A DNA stretch of 64,000 bases, taken from contig PKXU01000136.1 in NCBI GenBank assembly GCA_003132445.1, forward strand, positions 37,125 through 101,124, written 5' to 3'. Both the position numbers and the translations under genes were made by a program. The notes beneath the pieces were generated by a model. The model made no database searches. It was not told the origin of the DNA and saw only the letters and a program-made list of their open reading frames with translations. Below are positions 54,201 through 62,672 of this stretch, one piece after another. The DNA is from Acidobacteriaceae bacterium. Its GTDB lineage: Bacteria > Acidobacteriota > Terriglobia > Terriglobales > Acidobacteriaceae. Every line of letters begins with the position of its first letter. The stretch's first letter is position 1.

Positions 54201-54472
54201 GAATTTCCGGGGGAGAAAAAGTCAGAGTCACAAGCGCGCGCGGCCACTATATCGCCAAAGCCATGGTCACGCGCCGCATTCGGCCGATGAAGATCGACGG
54301 CAAAGAAATGTTTCAGATCGGCATTCCCATTCATTGGGGATTCCGTGGCATTGCGGAAGACGAAGGGAAAACAGCAAGGACTCTGACAAATCAGTTGACT
54401 CCGACGGTCATCGATCCGAATGCATTCACGCCCGAGTTCAAAGGATTTCTGGTGAAGATCGAAAAGGTGTAG
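51236..54472 (+). CDS. fdnG: Selenocysteine formate dehydrogenase alpha subunit
   Basis: A 1078-residue molybdo/tungsto-bis-MGD enzyme oxidising formate to CO2, read through the in-frame TGA at 51815-51817 as Sec194. The surrounding NQARV-U-HGPTV matches the Sec site of E. coli FdnG. Twin-arginine signal SRRTFLKG (3-10), [4Fe-4S] Cys48, Cys51, Cys55, Cys90, then the molybdopterin domains (GRAGGGVNALRGHSNIQG; WAWSWPLNRRVLYNRAS) and a C-terminal domain with TYRLTEHYHYWTKNN and IPIHWGFRG. Residues ~343-395 are a Gln/Ala/Gly-rich insert absent from FdnG. Exported by Tat with FdnH; FdnI anchors them. Without Sec decoding it would look like two genes. Confidence 0.96.
51815..51846 (+). promoter_or_regulatory. 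UGA selenocysteine codon and SECIS-like hairpin
   Basis: TGA at 51815-51817 followed by ggccc(ta) (51821-51827) pairing with (t)ggggcc (51840-51846). The loop contains GGTCT (51829-51833), the same bases as the SelB-recognised loop in E. coli fdhF. Spacing from the UGA fits bacterial SECIS elements. Confidence 0.85.
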
Positions 54473-54504
54473 AGGCGCGTGGCCCGAAACAACGAGCACA
54501 CAGA

Positions 54505-55413
54505 ATGAGCGACCGGAAGACACTTCAGATCAAGCAAATCTCGGGACACTCCGGGCCGTCGCCCGGCTTCGACATGCAGCGCGATGCCGAAGTCTGCAAG
54601 CTCATCGACACCACGATTTGCATTGGTTGCAAGGCATGCGAGGTCGCCTGTGTCGAATGGAACGACATGCCGTTCAGTCCCACCACCTTCGACAATACCT
54701 ATCAGACAATGCCAGCCACGCGCTGGAATTTCTGGAACCTGATTAAGTTCAACGAGCACCAGCGTGAAGACGGTACCATCCAGTGGCTCATGCGCAAGGA
54801 CCAGTGCATGCACTGCGCCGATCCCGGCTGCCTGCGCGCTTGTCCCGCGGATGGCGCGATTGTTCAGTACACCAACGGCATCGTCGATTTCCAGCAGGAA
54901 AACTGCATTGGCTGTGAGTACTGCGTCTCGGGATGTCCCTATGACATTCCGAAATTTAATCCCGCAACGAAAAAGGTGTATAAGTGCACGCTTTGCTCCG
55001 ATCGCGTCGGCGGAGGCTTGGAGCCTGCCTGCATCAAAGCGTGTCCTACGGGCTGCCTGAAGTTCGGCACCAAAGACGACATGAAATACATCGCGGAAGA
55101 GCGCGCCAAACAACTGCGCGAGAATTTTGGATTCGAAAAAGCCGGCGTGTACGATCCGCAATCAATCGGCGGCACGCACGTAGTTTACGTTTTGCATGAC
55201 GCGGAGAATCCGGAGCGCTATGGGGGCTTGCCGAGAAATCCGGTCATCCCATGGAGCTATACGGTCTGGAAGTGGTTGTTCAAACCCGTGCTCGGGACCT
55301 TCGCGCTGTTCGGATTAGTAGGCGTGCTGTTCCATTACGTGACGGTGGGGCCGCGACTGCCGCAACCGCAGCCGCCGCTAAAAGACTCTACGCCGCGAGA
55401 GAAGGAGATCTGA
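54505..55413 (+). CDS. fdnH: Formate dehydrogenase Fe-S beta subunit
   Basis: A 302-residue electron-transfer subunit with four [4Fe-4S] clusters: CIGCKACEVAC, CMHCADPGCLRACP, CIGCEYCVSGCP and CTLCSDR..CIKACP. A C-terminal membrane helix (~260-285, PVLGTFALFGLVGVLFHYVTV) anchors it, as in FdnH. It begins 32 bp after fdnG and ends in TGATG shared with fdnI. It is likely carried across the membrane by the Tat signal of FdnG. Confidence 0.96.
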   Translation: MSDRKTLQIKQISGHSGPSPGFDMQRDAEVCKLIDTTICIGCKACEVACVEWNDMPFSPTTFDNTYQTMPATRWNFWNLIKFNEHQREDGTIQWLMRKDQCMHCADPGCLRACPADGAIVQYTNGIVDFQQENCIGCEYCVSGCPYDIPKFNPATKKVYKCTLCSDRVGGGLEPACIKACPTGCLKFGTKDDMKYIAEERAKQLRENFGFEKAGVYDPQSIGGTHVVYVLHDAENPERYGGLPRNPVIPWSYTVWKWLFKPVLGTFALFGLVGVLFHYVTVGPRLPQPQPPLKDSTPREKEI

Positions 55414-56159
55414 TGTCGACTGCCATTGAACGCTTCGACGATAAAGCTCGCGACGCCTTCGACCGGATGGGGCAGAACGAAGTCTACGAGGGCGAATTGC
55501 TGCGGCATCGGGTTTATACGCGCTTCTTGCATTGGATGGTCGCTCTATTCTTTTTCCTCGCGTTGTTCACCGGTTTCGGAATTTACATGCCGTGGCTCTT
55601 CCGCTGGTTCACTCCCATTTTCGGAGGCGGCCCACTTGCACGCGCCATGCATCCCTGGTTTGGCCTGGGATTCGTGGTTTTCTTCGCGTTACAAATGCTG
55701 AACTGGATTCAGCCGATGACATGGACTGCAGCGGACACGAAATGGATTCGCAATTTGCGAAGCACCGTCAGCGGCAAAGAAAAACAGGATCCTCCCGACA
55801 CCGGCTTCTTCAACGGGGGGCAGAAAGCGCAATTCTGGGAGATCGTCGGCGGCTCAGTGGTTTTTCTGATCACCGGAATTATTTTGTGGAAGGGCGCGCG
55901 CACCTTCGGATGCTGGCCTGTGGCAATTAGCTATATTCTCCACGACATCTCCGCCGTGATCATGCTGGGCGGAATCTTCATCCACATTTACCTCAGCACT
56001 ATCGGAGAACCCGGCACGTTTCAGGCGATGATTCGTGGCGCGGTGAGCGAAGCGTGGGCCTGGACGTTCCATCCTGCCTGGTACAAAGAAGTCACCGGGC
56101 GCGATCCGGTCCAGGCGTGTGAAGAAGCGCGCAAGCGCGGCCAGATCGCGAAGCAGTAA
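55413..56159 (+). CDS. fdnI: Formate dehydrogenase cytochrome b gamma subunit
   Basis: A 248-residue membrane cytochrome b passing electrons from FdnH to quinone. Four hydrophobic segments and the haem/quinone His residues fit the family: YTRFLHWMVALFFFLALFTGF, MHPWFGLGFVVFFALQML, WEIVGGSVVFLITGIILW, ISYILHDISAVIMLGGIFIHIYLS, then GTFQAMIRGAVSEAWAWTFHPAWYKE. The start overlaps the fdnH stop by one base, with gaaggag before it. Confidence 0.95.
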   Translation: MSTAIERFDDKARDAFDRMGQNEVYEGELLRHRVYTRFLHWMVALFFFLALFTGFGIYMPWLFRWFTPIFGGGPLARAMHPWFGLGFVVFFALQMLNWIQPMTWTAADTKWIRNLRSTVSGKEKQDPPDTGFFNGGQKAQFWEIVGGSVVFLITGIILWKGARTFGCWPVAISYILHDISAVIMLGGIFIHIYLSTIGEPGTFQAMIRGAVSEAWAWTFHPAWYKEVTGRDPVQACEEARKRGQIAKQ

Positions 56160-56279
56160 CCAGCACCTTGGTAAAGAAACTTAAGCTGATCTGCAGGCAA
56201 TCCCGGCAGCGGCCGCGCGCTCACTGCCATTTTGGTTTACTCTAGGTAGTTTTCCATTTGATTTCAGAGGGGGCGCCAA

Positions 56280-59200
56280 GTGAACCGATTCCACGTGGTT
56301 CTACGTCTACTGGTGTGTTTCGTTCTTTTTCTCGCCGGAACCGCAAGCTGGCCGCAGGTTCCCGAAAATACTTATCAGGATTTGCACTGGCGCATGATTG
56401 GCCCGTTTCGTGGCGGCCGCACTCGAGCCGCGGCTGGTGTGCCCAGCCAGCCCAACGTGTTTTACATCGGTCAGGTGAATGGGGGAGTTTGGAAATCAGA
56501 CGATTATGGCCGTACCTGGAATCCGATCTTCGATCACGAATCCACGCAATCCATCGGCGCCATCGCCGTCGCTCCTTCCGATCCCAACATCATTTATGTG
56601 AGCAGCGGCGAAGGATTGCATCGTCCCGATCTTTCCGTTGGCAACGGCATTTACAAATCCGCCGACGCCGGCAAGACATGGACTCATCTTGGACTGCGGG
56701 ACGGGCAACAAATTCCCTCACTTGCCGTCGATCCGCGCGACCCGAATCGAGTTTTCGCGGCAGTGCTCGGCCATCCTTACGGGTCCAGCGAAGAGCGAGG
56801 AATCTATCGTTCGACCGACGGCGGTCAAAACTGGAAACGAGTTATTTCGAAGGACGAAAACACGGGCGGCTCCGATGTTGAGATCGATTCCTCCAATCCC
56901 GACGTGGTTTATGCCTCGATGTGGGAGGTGCGCGAGGGTCCGTGGGAAGATGGCAATGAATTCAATGGTTCCGGAGGCGGCCTTTTTAAATCGACCGACG
57001 GCGGCAGCACCTGGCATCCGTTGGCGAACGGACTGCCCAAAGATCTGTCGCAAATTTACGTTGCCATTGCACCCAACGATTCACGCCGTCTTTACGCGAC
57101 GCTTTCCACCGCCTCGGGAAAGCTGGGCGTGTACCGCTCGGACGACGCCGGAGACTCGTGGGCGCAGATCACAAATGATCCTCGCCCATCGGGACGCATC
57201 GGCGGCGGCGATCTCCCCATTCCTAAAGTTGATCCGAAAAACCCTGACTTGCTCTACGTGGTCAGCACGGTCACCATGCGCTCGGCCGACGGTGGCAAGA
57301 CCTGGTCGGGATTCCGCGGCGCGCCCGGCGGCGACGACTATCAAAATCTTTGGATCAATCCCAATAACGGCAACATTATTCTGATCGTCAGTGACCAGGG
57401 CGCAATCATTACCGTGAATCAGGGCGCGAGTTGGAGTTCCTGGTACAACCAGCCCACAGCACAGTTTTATCACGCCATTACTACGAATACGTTTCCGTAT
57501 CAGGTATGCGGCGGACAACAAGAAAGTGGTTCGGCCTGCACGCTGAGTCGCGGCAACGATGGCGCCATTACCTTCCGAGACTGGCATCCCGTGGGCGTGA
57601 TCGAGTACGGCTACGTCGCGCCTGATCCGCTCGATCCTGACGTGATCTACGGGGGCGGCAGAACCGAAGTTTCCAAGTTCCACTTTTCTACGGGGCAAGT
57701 GCAAAACGTCACACCGATTCCACTGCGCAATCCGAAATACCGCACCGACCGCACTGAGCCGCTGATGTTCTCGCCGGTGGACCCGCACGTTTTATATTTC
57801 GCCACCAATGTGCTCTTCAAAACTACCGATGGCGGCAATTCCTGGCAACCGATCAGCCCAGACTTAACGCGCGAGAATCCGGGCGTGCCCGAAAGCGTCG
57901 GAACGCTGGTTCCCAAGGGCGCCGATAAACTACGCGGCGTAATTTACGCGCTCGCACCGTCTTTCAAAACTCTCGACACGCTTTGGGCCGGTACCGACGA
58001 CGGCCAATTGTGGATTACGCGCAGCGGCGGAAAGGATTGGTCGAACATCACGCCCAAAGAACTCACTGCCTGGAGCAAGGTCACGCAAATCTCGGCGTCG
58101 CACTTCGACGAACAGACCGCCTACGCTTCCGTCAGCCGATTCCGTATCAACGACATGCATCCTTACATTTACCGCACGCACGATGGTGGAAAGAATTGGA
58201 TGCTGATCACTGCCGGCCTGCCTGAATTTGGCCCGGTCGATACGGTACGCGAAGATCCGGTGCGCAAGGGATTGTTGTTCGCAGGTACGGAAAATGCTGT
58301 CTGGGTTTCGTTCGACGACGGCGACCACTGGCAGTCGCTGCAACTGAATCTGCCGCATACTTCCATGCGCGATTTGTGGATTCATGAAAACGATTTGATC
58401 GTGGCCACGCATGGCCGTTCATTCTGGATTCTCGACGACATCGTGCTGTTGCGCGAAACTGCGGCGACGATCGCAAACGGGGTACATTTATTTGCCCCCG
58501 CACCTGCTTACCGTGTGCAGCGCGATACCTACACTGACACACCGCTTCCGCCCGACGAGCCCGCGGCCGCCAATCCGCCCGATGGAGCCATCGTTGACTA
58601 TTATTTGCCCGCATCAGCTTCTACCGTGACGCTAGAAATTCTGGATGGGCACGGACATTTGATACGCCGTTTTTCCAACACCGACAAACCCGACATTACC
58701 CAGGAAGAACTGCAGAAGCAGCTGATCCCGCTGTATTGGGTTCGCGAGCCACGCCATCTTTCGACCGAGGCTGGAATGCACCGTTGGATCTGGGATTTGC
58801 ATTATCCGGCGCCAGTCTCTCCGCGCCACGACTATCCCATCTCCGCAATTCCGCACGATACGCCTCGTTACCCTCTAGGACCGACGGTATTACCTGGAAC
58901 CTATTCAGTCCGCCTTTCGGTCGACGGAAAAACTTCTACCGCCGCGCTGATCATCAAGATGGACCCGCGAGTCAAAACTTCAGCGGCAGGTCTCGATAAG
59001 AAATTTCAGGCGGAAACGCGCATGGCTGCCATCATGAATGCAACTGGAGAAGCCTTGCGTCAAGGCGGATCGATTCGCGCTCAACTCGAAAAGCTCAGCG
59101 CGCAAGCGAATACCTCAACTAAAGAGCCGATGGAAGCCTTCGAGAAAAAATTAAATGCTCTGTTAGGCGCTGCTGGCGGATTTTTCGCGCCGGTGTCTCA

Positions 59201-59462
59201 AGATGTCACGCTCGGCCGCGTCAACGGGCAAGCCGGCACGCTCTACTCGGAAGTGTGGCAGGCAGATGCCGAACCAACCTCTACCCAAGTGGAAGCGATG
59301 TCGGCGACGCAGCGGGAAAGCGCCGATGTTATGAAGCGTTGGAATGACTTCAAGAACACGGATTTGCCCGCATTCAACGGTGCGATGCGGGAAGCGAACA
59401 TCCCTGAGCTCCATTTGGAAACGGACATATATCAGGAAGAACCGCAGGCAGACGAAGAATAA
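56280..59462 (+). CDS. Large secreted Asp-box (sortilin/BNR-like) repeat protein
   Basis: A 1060-residue exported protein; GTG start after agaggggg, signal peptide ~1-26. Residues ~40-720 form one or two beta-propellers marked by many Asp-boxes: KSDDYGRTW, KSADAGKTW, RSTDGGQNW, KSTDGGSTW, RSDDAGDSW, RSADGGKTW, KTTDGGNSW, RTHDGGKNW. This is the VPS10/sortilin-like glycosidase-type propeller. The C-terminal ~330 residues include an Ig-like part (STVTLEILDGHGHLIRRF) and a helical tail. Such proteins are common in soil bacteria; no catalytic residues can be assigned, and a binding or peptidase-associated role is possible. Confidence 0.85.
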   Translation: MNRFHVVLRLLVCFVLFLAGTASWPQVPENTYQDLHWRMIGPFRGGRTRAAAGVPSQPNVFYIGQVNGGVWKSDDYGRTWNPIFDHESTQSIGAIAVAPSDPNIIYVSSGEGLHRPDLSVGNGIYKSADAGKTWTHLGLRDGQQIPSLAVDPRDPNRVFAAVLGHPYGSSEERGIYRSTDGGQNWKRVISKDENTGGSDVEIDSSNPDVVYASMWEVREGPWEDGNEFNGSGGGLFKSTDGGSTWHPLANGLPKDLSQIYVAIAPNDSRRLYATLSTASGKLGVYRSDDAGDSWAQITNDPRPSGRIGGGDLPIPKVDPKNPDLLYVVSTVTMRSADGGKTWSGFRGAPGGDDYQNLWINPNNGNIILIVSDQGAIITVNQGASWSSWYNQPTAQFYHAITTNTFPYQVCGGQQESGSACTLSRGNDGAITFRDWHPVGVIEYGYVAPDPLDPDVIYGGGRTEVSKFHFSTGQVQNVTPIPLRNPKYRTDRTEPLMFSPVDPHVLYFATNVLFKTTDGGNSWQPISPDLTRENPGVPESVGTLVPKGADKLRGVIYALAPSFKTLDTLWAGTDDGQLWITRSGGKDWSNITPKELTAWSKVTQISASHFDEQTAYASVSRFRINDMHPYIYRTHDGGKNWMLITAGLPEFGPVDTVREDPVRKGLLFAGTENAVWVSFDDGDHWQSLQLNLPHTSMRDLWIHENDLIVATHGRSFWILDDIVLLRETAATIANGVHLFAPAPAYRVQRDTYTDTPLPPDEPAAANPPDGAIVDYYLPASASTVTLEILDGHGHLIRRFSNTDKPDITQEELQKQLIPLYWVREPRHLSTEAGMHRWIWDLHYPAPVSPRHDYPISAIPHDTPRYPLGPTVLPGTYSVRLSVDGKTSTAALIIKMDPRVKTSAAGLDKKFQAETRMAAIMNATGEALRQGGSIRAQLEKLSAQANTSTKEPMEAFEKKLNALLGAAGGFFAPVSQDVTLGRVNGQAGTLYSEVWQADAEPTSTQVEAMSATQRESADVMKRWNDFKNTDLPAFNGAMREANIPELHLETDIYQEEPQADEE

Positions 59463-59499
59463 GGTCGATGCGGCTAATTGATCGCTTTAGCGAAACAAA

Positions 59500-62046
59500 T
59501 CACAGGGCCTCGACTGCTTTCTGTACCTCCGCCGCAATCTGCTGAGGGTCGGTGCCCTGCGAAAACTTCATCGCCTCGCCAATCCGGACAGTGATCGTCC
59601 AGGGCTTCGCGAATTTCCTGCCGGCTTTCTTCACTTCAAATAATCCGTCAATTCGCATGGGCAGAACCGGAATGCCTAGATTTTCTGCCAGCAGCCCAAT
59701 CCCGGCGCGGAATGGATTCATTTTTCCGTCGGTGGTGTATCGACCCTCTGGAAACACGAGTACGTTGTAGCCGCGATCGACCGCCTCGCCGGCATAGGCG
59801 AAACTGCGCCGGAAGCCTGCTTCGCGTGGCAGGGGAAATAAATTCAACAATGACACTCCCAAAATCCACTTCACGCGATCGTAAATCCGTCCTAGAAATC
59901 CGCGCTCCGGTGCAGGCGTACGCAGCGCTTCCAGCGCCTCTCCGCGAGTCGCGATGGCGAGCCGATGCCGAAAACGAGCCGGCAGCGCCGTCAAAATAAA
60001 TCCCGGATCAACATCTCCAATATGATTCGAAACCACCAGAAGTGGCCCCTTCATCTCACGCAAATGTTCGCGCCCTTCGATTCGCGGCCGCCCCAGGAGC
60101 AGAATCGCAGGACGCATCAGCAAATAGTGCGCCAGCAGCCGAGCCCAGGTCACCGGCCAGCGCAAGGTCCAGTTGGGATAGTGATATCCCGGGCCCGACG
60201 CTTCGTTTCCACGCAGCATTCGTTCCAGATCTCCCACCGTGCGCACAGCGCCAAAGCGGCTCTCGCTCAGGTCTACCTGATAGCGGTCTTCCAGCGTGCT
60301 TAACAATTCCACGCGATCGAGCGAATTCAGTCCCAGGTCAGAGTCGAGAGACGCGTCTTCACTGAATCCCGTCGTCGATCGACCAGTAACCCGCGCAATC
60401 AACTCAGCGAGCGGCGTCTTCGCGCCAGTTTCGCCGGGCTGCCCCAGCAACTGCTTCTGCGCGACTTCTGCGATCACGTTTCGCCGCGGCTTCTGCGTGT
60501 TTGTCCGGGGAAAATCCTCCTGCGGCCACAGAATCCAGATACGCATTCGTTGATATTCGGCCAACGATTGATTCGCCCGCTTGACCACCTCTTCCAGCTT
60601 TACATTTTCCCGGCGGCCATCGCCCCACAGAATCAACACCGCGCACGGCTCCGCATTCCCGTCGCGCTCAATTCCAACCACCACACAATCCTTCACCTTC
60701 GGTTGCTTACGCAACGCCGCCTCAAGATCGTCGGGGTAAATATTCATACCCCCCGGCGTGACGATCACTTCTTTCTTGCGTCCCTTGAAATAAAGATTGC
60801 CGCCTTCATCGAGCGCACCAATATCGCCCGTTCGATACCATCCCTGCGCGTCCGAGACCTGGTGCGAACCCTGTTCATCCCAGTATCCAGACGCCACCCC
60901 TCCGCCGCGAACCAGAATCTCGCCGTCTTCCGCGAGTTTTACTTCGCGCCCCGGCAATACTTTCCCAATCGATCCCTTGCCCAAGCGAAACGGATGGTTC
61001 ACGCTGACCAGCGACGTCGTCTCTGTAAGTCCGTATCCCTGGATCACCGCGTATCCCAGCCGGTCCCAGAATTCCTCCGTTACGTTATCCAGAGCGGCAC
61101 CGCCTGAAATGAAGGCCCAGAACTTCCAGCCAAACTGTCGGCGAATCGCGCGAAACCTCCACCAGCGCCGCAGAAAGTGTTGCCCTCGAGCCACCCGAAA
61201 CCGCTGCTGAAATTTTTCGCTTTCGCCGCGGTCTTCTAAATCGCGTTCGATTTTGTGCTTTAACGATTGCAGCATCCGCGGCACACTCACCAACACCGAG
61301 ACGCGCTCGCGGCGGATCGTGTTCACCACTTCGGAGGGTTTCAGCTCGTCTTGAAAAATTACCGTACCGCCGAGCAGTGGCGGAAGAAACATTCCCAGGA
61401 ACTGGCCAAACACGTGGCTAAGCGGCAGCAAGTTAAAAAAGCGCATCGGATGCACCCAGCGCTCATACTTCAGATAAGCGCGCATTTCGTGCTGCAGAGG
61501 ATCGATGTTCGACAGAACGTTCCCGTGAGTGATGATCACGCCTTTCGGCTCGGCCGTCGTGCCCGACGTGAAAACAATCTGGAGTGCGTCGCCCCGCCCT
61601 ACTACCACCTTCGGCGGCGCATCGGATGTCGGCTCGCCCGTCTGGCCGAGATTTTCCAGACTGACAGTCACCGCTTCGAATTTCTGCGCGACGCACTCTG
61701 TCGCATGACGCCGGGAAGCAACCAGCAACCTGGCGGAAACTTGCTGTGAGACTCGCATGGCAAAATCGAGCGAGGCACCGTCGTCCATGGGCACAACAAT
61801 CACACCGCACAGAGCGCATCCGAAAAAAGCCGCGACCCATTGGGCCGAGTTCTCGCCCCACAGCGTTACCCGTTCGCCCTTGGAGATACCCCGCGTTTCC
61901 AGATTGTGGGCAAAGGCGAAGGCCATCTTCAGTATCTGTTGATAAGTAAACGATTCGGTACGGTATCCGCGACGCTGCCGGTAGGCGCACTCGTCGTCAT
62001 GCGCTTGAAAAGTTTCCAGAAAGAATTCTGCGATTGATTCAGCCAT
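59500..62046 (-). CDS. Acyl-AMP ligase / ACP / acyltransferase in one chain
   Basis: An 848-residue cytoplasmic protein from ATG 62046 (MAESIAEFFLE); an in-frame start at 62121 is possible. Residues ~1-545: long-chain acyl-AMP synthetase with TSGTTAEPKG (160-169), GYGLTETT, YRTGDIG, GRKKEVIV and the C-terminal catalytic Lys (NTQKPRR). Residues ~555-615: carrier-protein domain with DLGLNSLDRVELL (Ser575). Residues ~650-848: PlsC-type acyltransferase with NHIGDVD (His675..Asp680) and FPEGRYTTDG. The likely path is activation of a fatty acid, loading on its own ACP, and transfer to lysophosphatidate or another acceptor. It resembles Aas, with an internal ACP and the order ligase-ACP-transferase. 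Confidence 0.88.
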   Translation of the reverse strand: MAESIAEFFLETFQAHDDECAYRQRRGYRTESFTYQQILKMAFAFAHNLETRGISKGERVTLWGENSAQWVAAFFGCALCGVIVVPMDDGASLDFAMRVSQQVSARLLVASRRHATECVAQKFEAVTVSLENLGQTGEPTSDAPPKVVVGRGDALQIVFTSGTTAEPKGVIITHGNVLSNIDPLQHEMRAYLKYERWVHPMRFFNLLPLSHVFGQFLGMFLPPLLGGTVIFQDELKPSEVVNTIRRERVSVLVSVPRMLQSLKHKIERDLEDRGESEKFQQRFRVARGQHFLRRWWRFRAIRRQFGWKFWAFISGGAALDNVTEEFWDRLGYAVIQGYGLTETTSLVSVNHPFRLGKGSIGKVLPGREVKLAEDGEILVRGGGVASGYWDEQGSHQVSDAQGWYRTGDIGALDEGGNLYFKGRKKEVIVTPGGMNIYPDDLEAALRKQPKVKDCVVVGIERDGNAEPCAVLILWGDGRRENVKLEEVVKRANQSLAEYQRMRIWILWPQEDFPRTNTQKPRRNVIAEVAQKQLLGQPGETGAKTPLAELIARVTGRSTTGFSEDASLDSDLGLNSLDRVELLSTLEDRYQVDLSESRFGAVRTVGDLERMLRGNEASGPGYHYPNWTLRWPVTWARLLAHYLLMRPAILLLGRPRIEGREHLREMKGPLLVVSNHIGDVDPGFILTALPARFRHRLAIATRGEALEALRTPAPERGFLGRIYDRVKWILGVSLLNLFPLPREAGFRRSFAYAGEAVDRGYNVLVFPEGRYTTDGKMNPFRAGIGLLAENLGIPVLPMRIDGLFEVKKAGRKFAKPWTITVRIGEAMKFSQGTDPQQIAAEVQKAVEAL

Positions 62047-62672
62047 GAAGTGAAGGCGTGAAGAAACAACCGGCTCTGTGCCTCTAGGCAAGTTTAGTAG
62101 CAGAAGGGAAGAAGCGCACATCCGCCGTGCGGATCTTTAGAAGTTGTCAGGAGAAGTTATCAAGATTTTCGCAGAAACGGTATCACGGTGCGCTAGAACG
62201 GCGCATGGCGGTCACCATATTCTTTCGGATAAAGAAGCTTCTTGCCCTCAGTCGCACGGCGCAGCTTTTCGTCCGCCTCGGGCAGCGAAACGGTTCGAAT
62301 CCAAGCCATAACAATATTGCTTCTCGTTCGCGGTTTTTCTAGAATCGGCCGAAATTACACCGCCCTTCCGGCACTTCCTATAGCGCATTGATACTATCGA
62401 GCACTCAACGGGAAATCGCCGACTCTAGGGTCTATCATTTCTCCTGCTGATTCCCTTGGTAACCCATTCGTACACTCCCTTCTGGTAACCCTTGGTAACC
62501 ATGCAGTTCATGACTTCCAGACGTACAATTGGCCTTGTCCGGTAGGTCCATCTGCCAATTTGTGGGATGGCCTTCGGAGCATGCCGGTGGTACCTGTCGT
62601 AGCCTACCGGGGAAAGTTCCCGAACTTTCGGCGCTTGTGGCGCCAAGACTAGGGTCTGGAGTTCGCACTCTT
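62047..62672. other. Leader/intergenic stretch with short repeats
   Basis: Apart from the gene fragment at 62193-62309, it contains three ggtaacc boxes (62458, 62484, 62494), two ctagggtct boxes (62426, 62650) and hairpins aagttcccgaactt and ggcgc-ttgtg-gcgcc shortly before the TPR gene. Confidence 0.45.
62193..62309 (-). pseudogene. Truncated start of a CMD/peroxidase-related gene
   Basis: An ATG at 62309 opens a 38-codon frame ending at TAG 62193. The peptide begins MAWIRTVSLPEADEKL and continues RRATEGKKLLYPKEYGDR, the typical first segment of carboxymuconolactone-decarboxylase-like peroxidase-related proteins (usually 180-200 residues). The catalytic CxxxH domain is missing and nothing downstream resembles it, so this is probably a 3'-truncated remnant. 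Confidence 0.5.

Noticed and set aside
51818..54472. fdnG as two separate genes or a pseudogene with a nonsense mutation
   Set aside because: The TGA is exactly at the known Sec position with a SECIS-like hairpin, and both sides are intact and in frame.
54082..54504. Longer open frame upstream of fdnH
   Set aside because: It lies inside the fdnG 3' coding region in another frame; ATG 54505 gives the normal FdnH N-terminus.
62281..62305. tRNA T-arm-like sequence ggttcgaatcc
   Set aside because: No matching acceptor, D or anticodon arms around it; it is part of the truncated minus-strand gene start.
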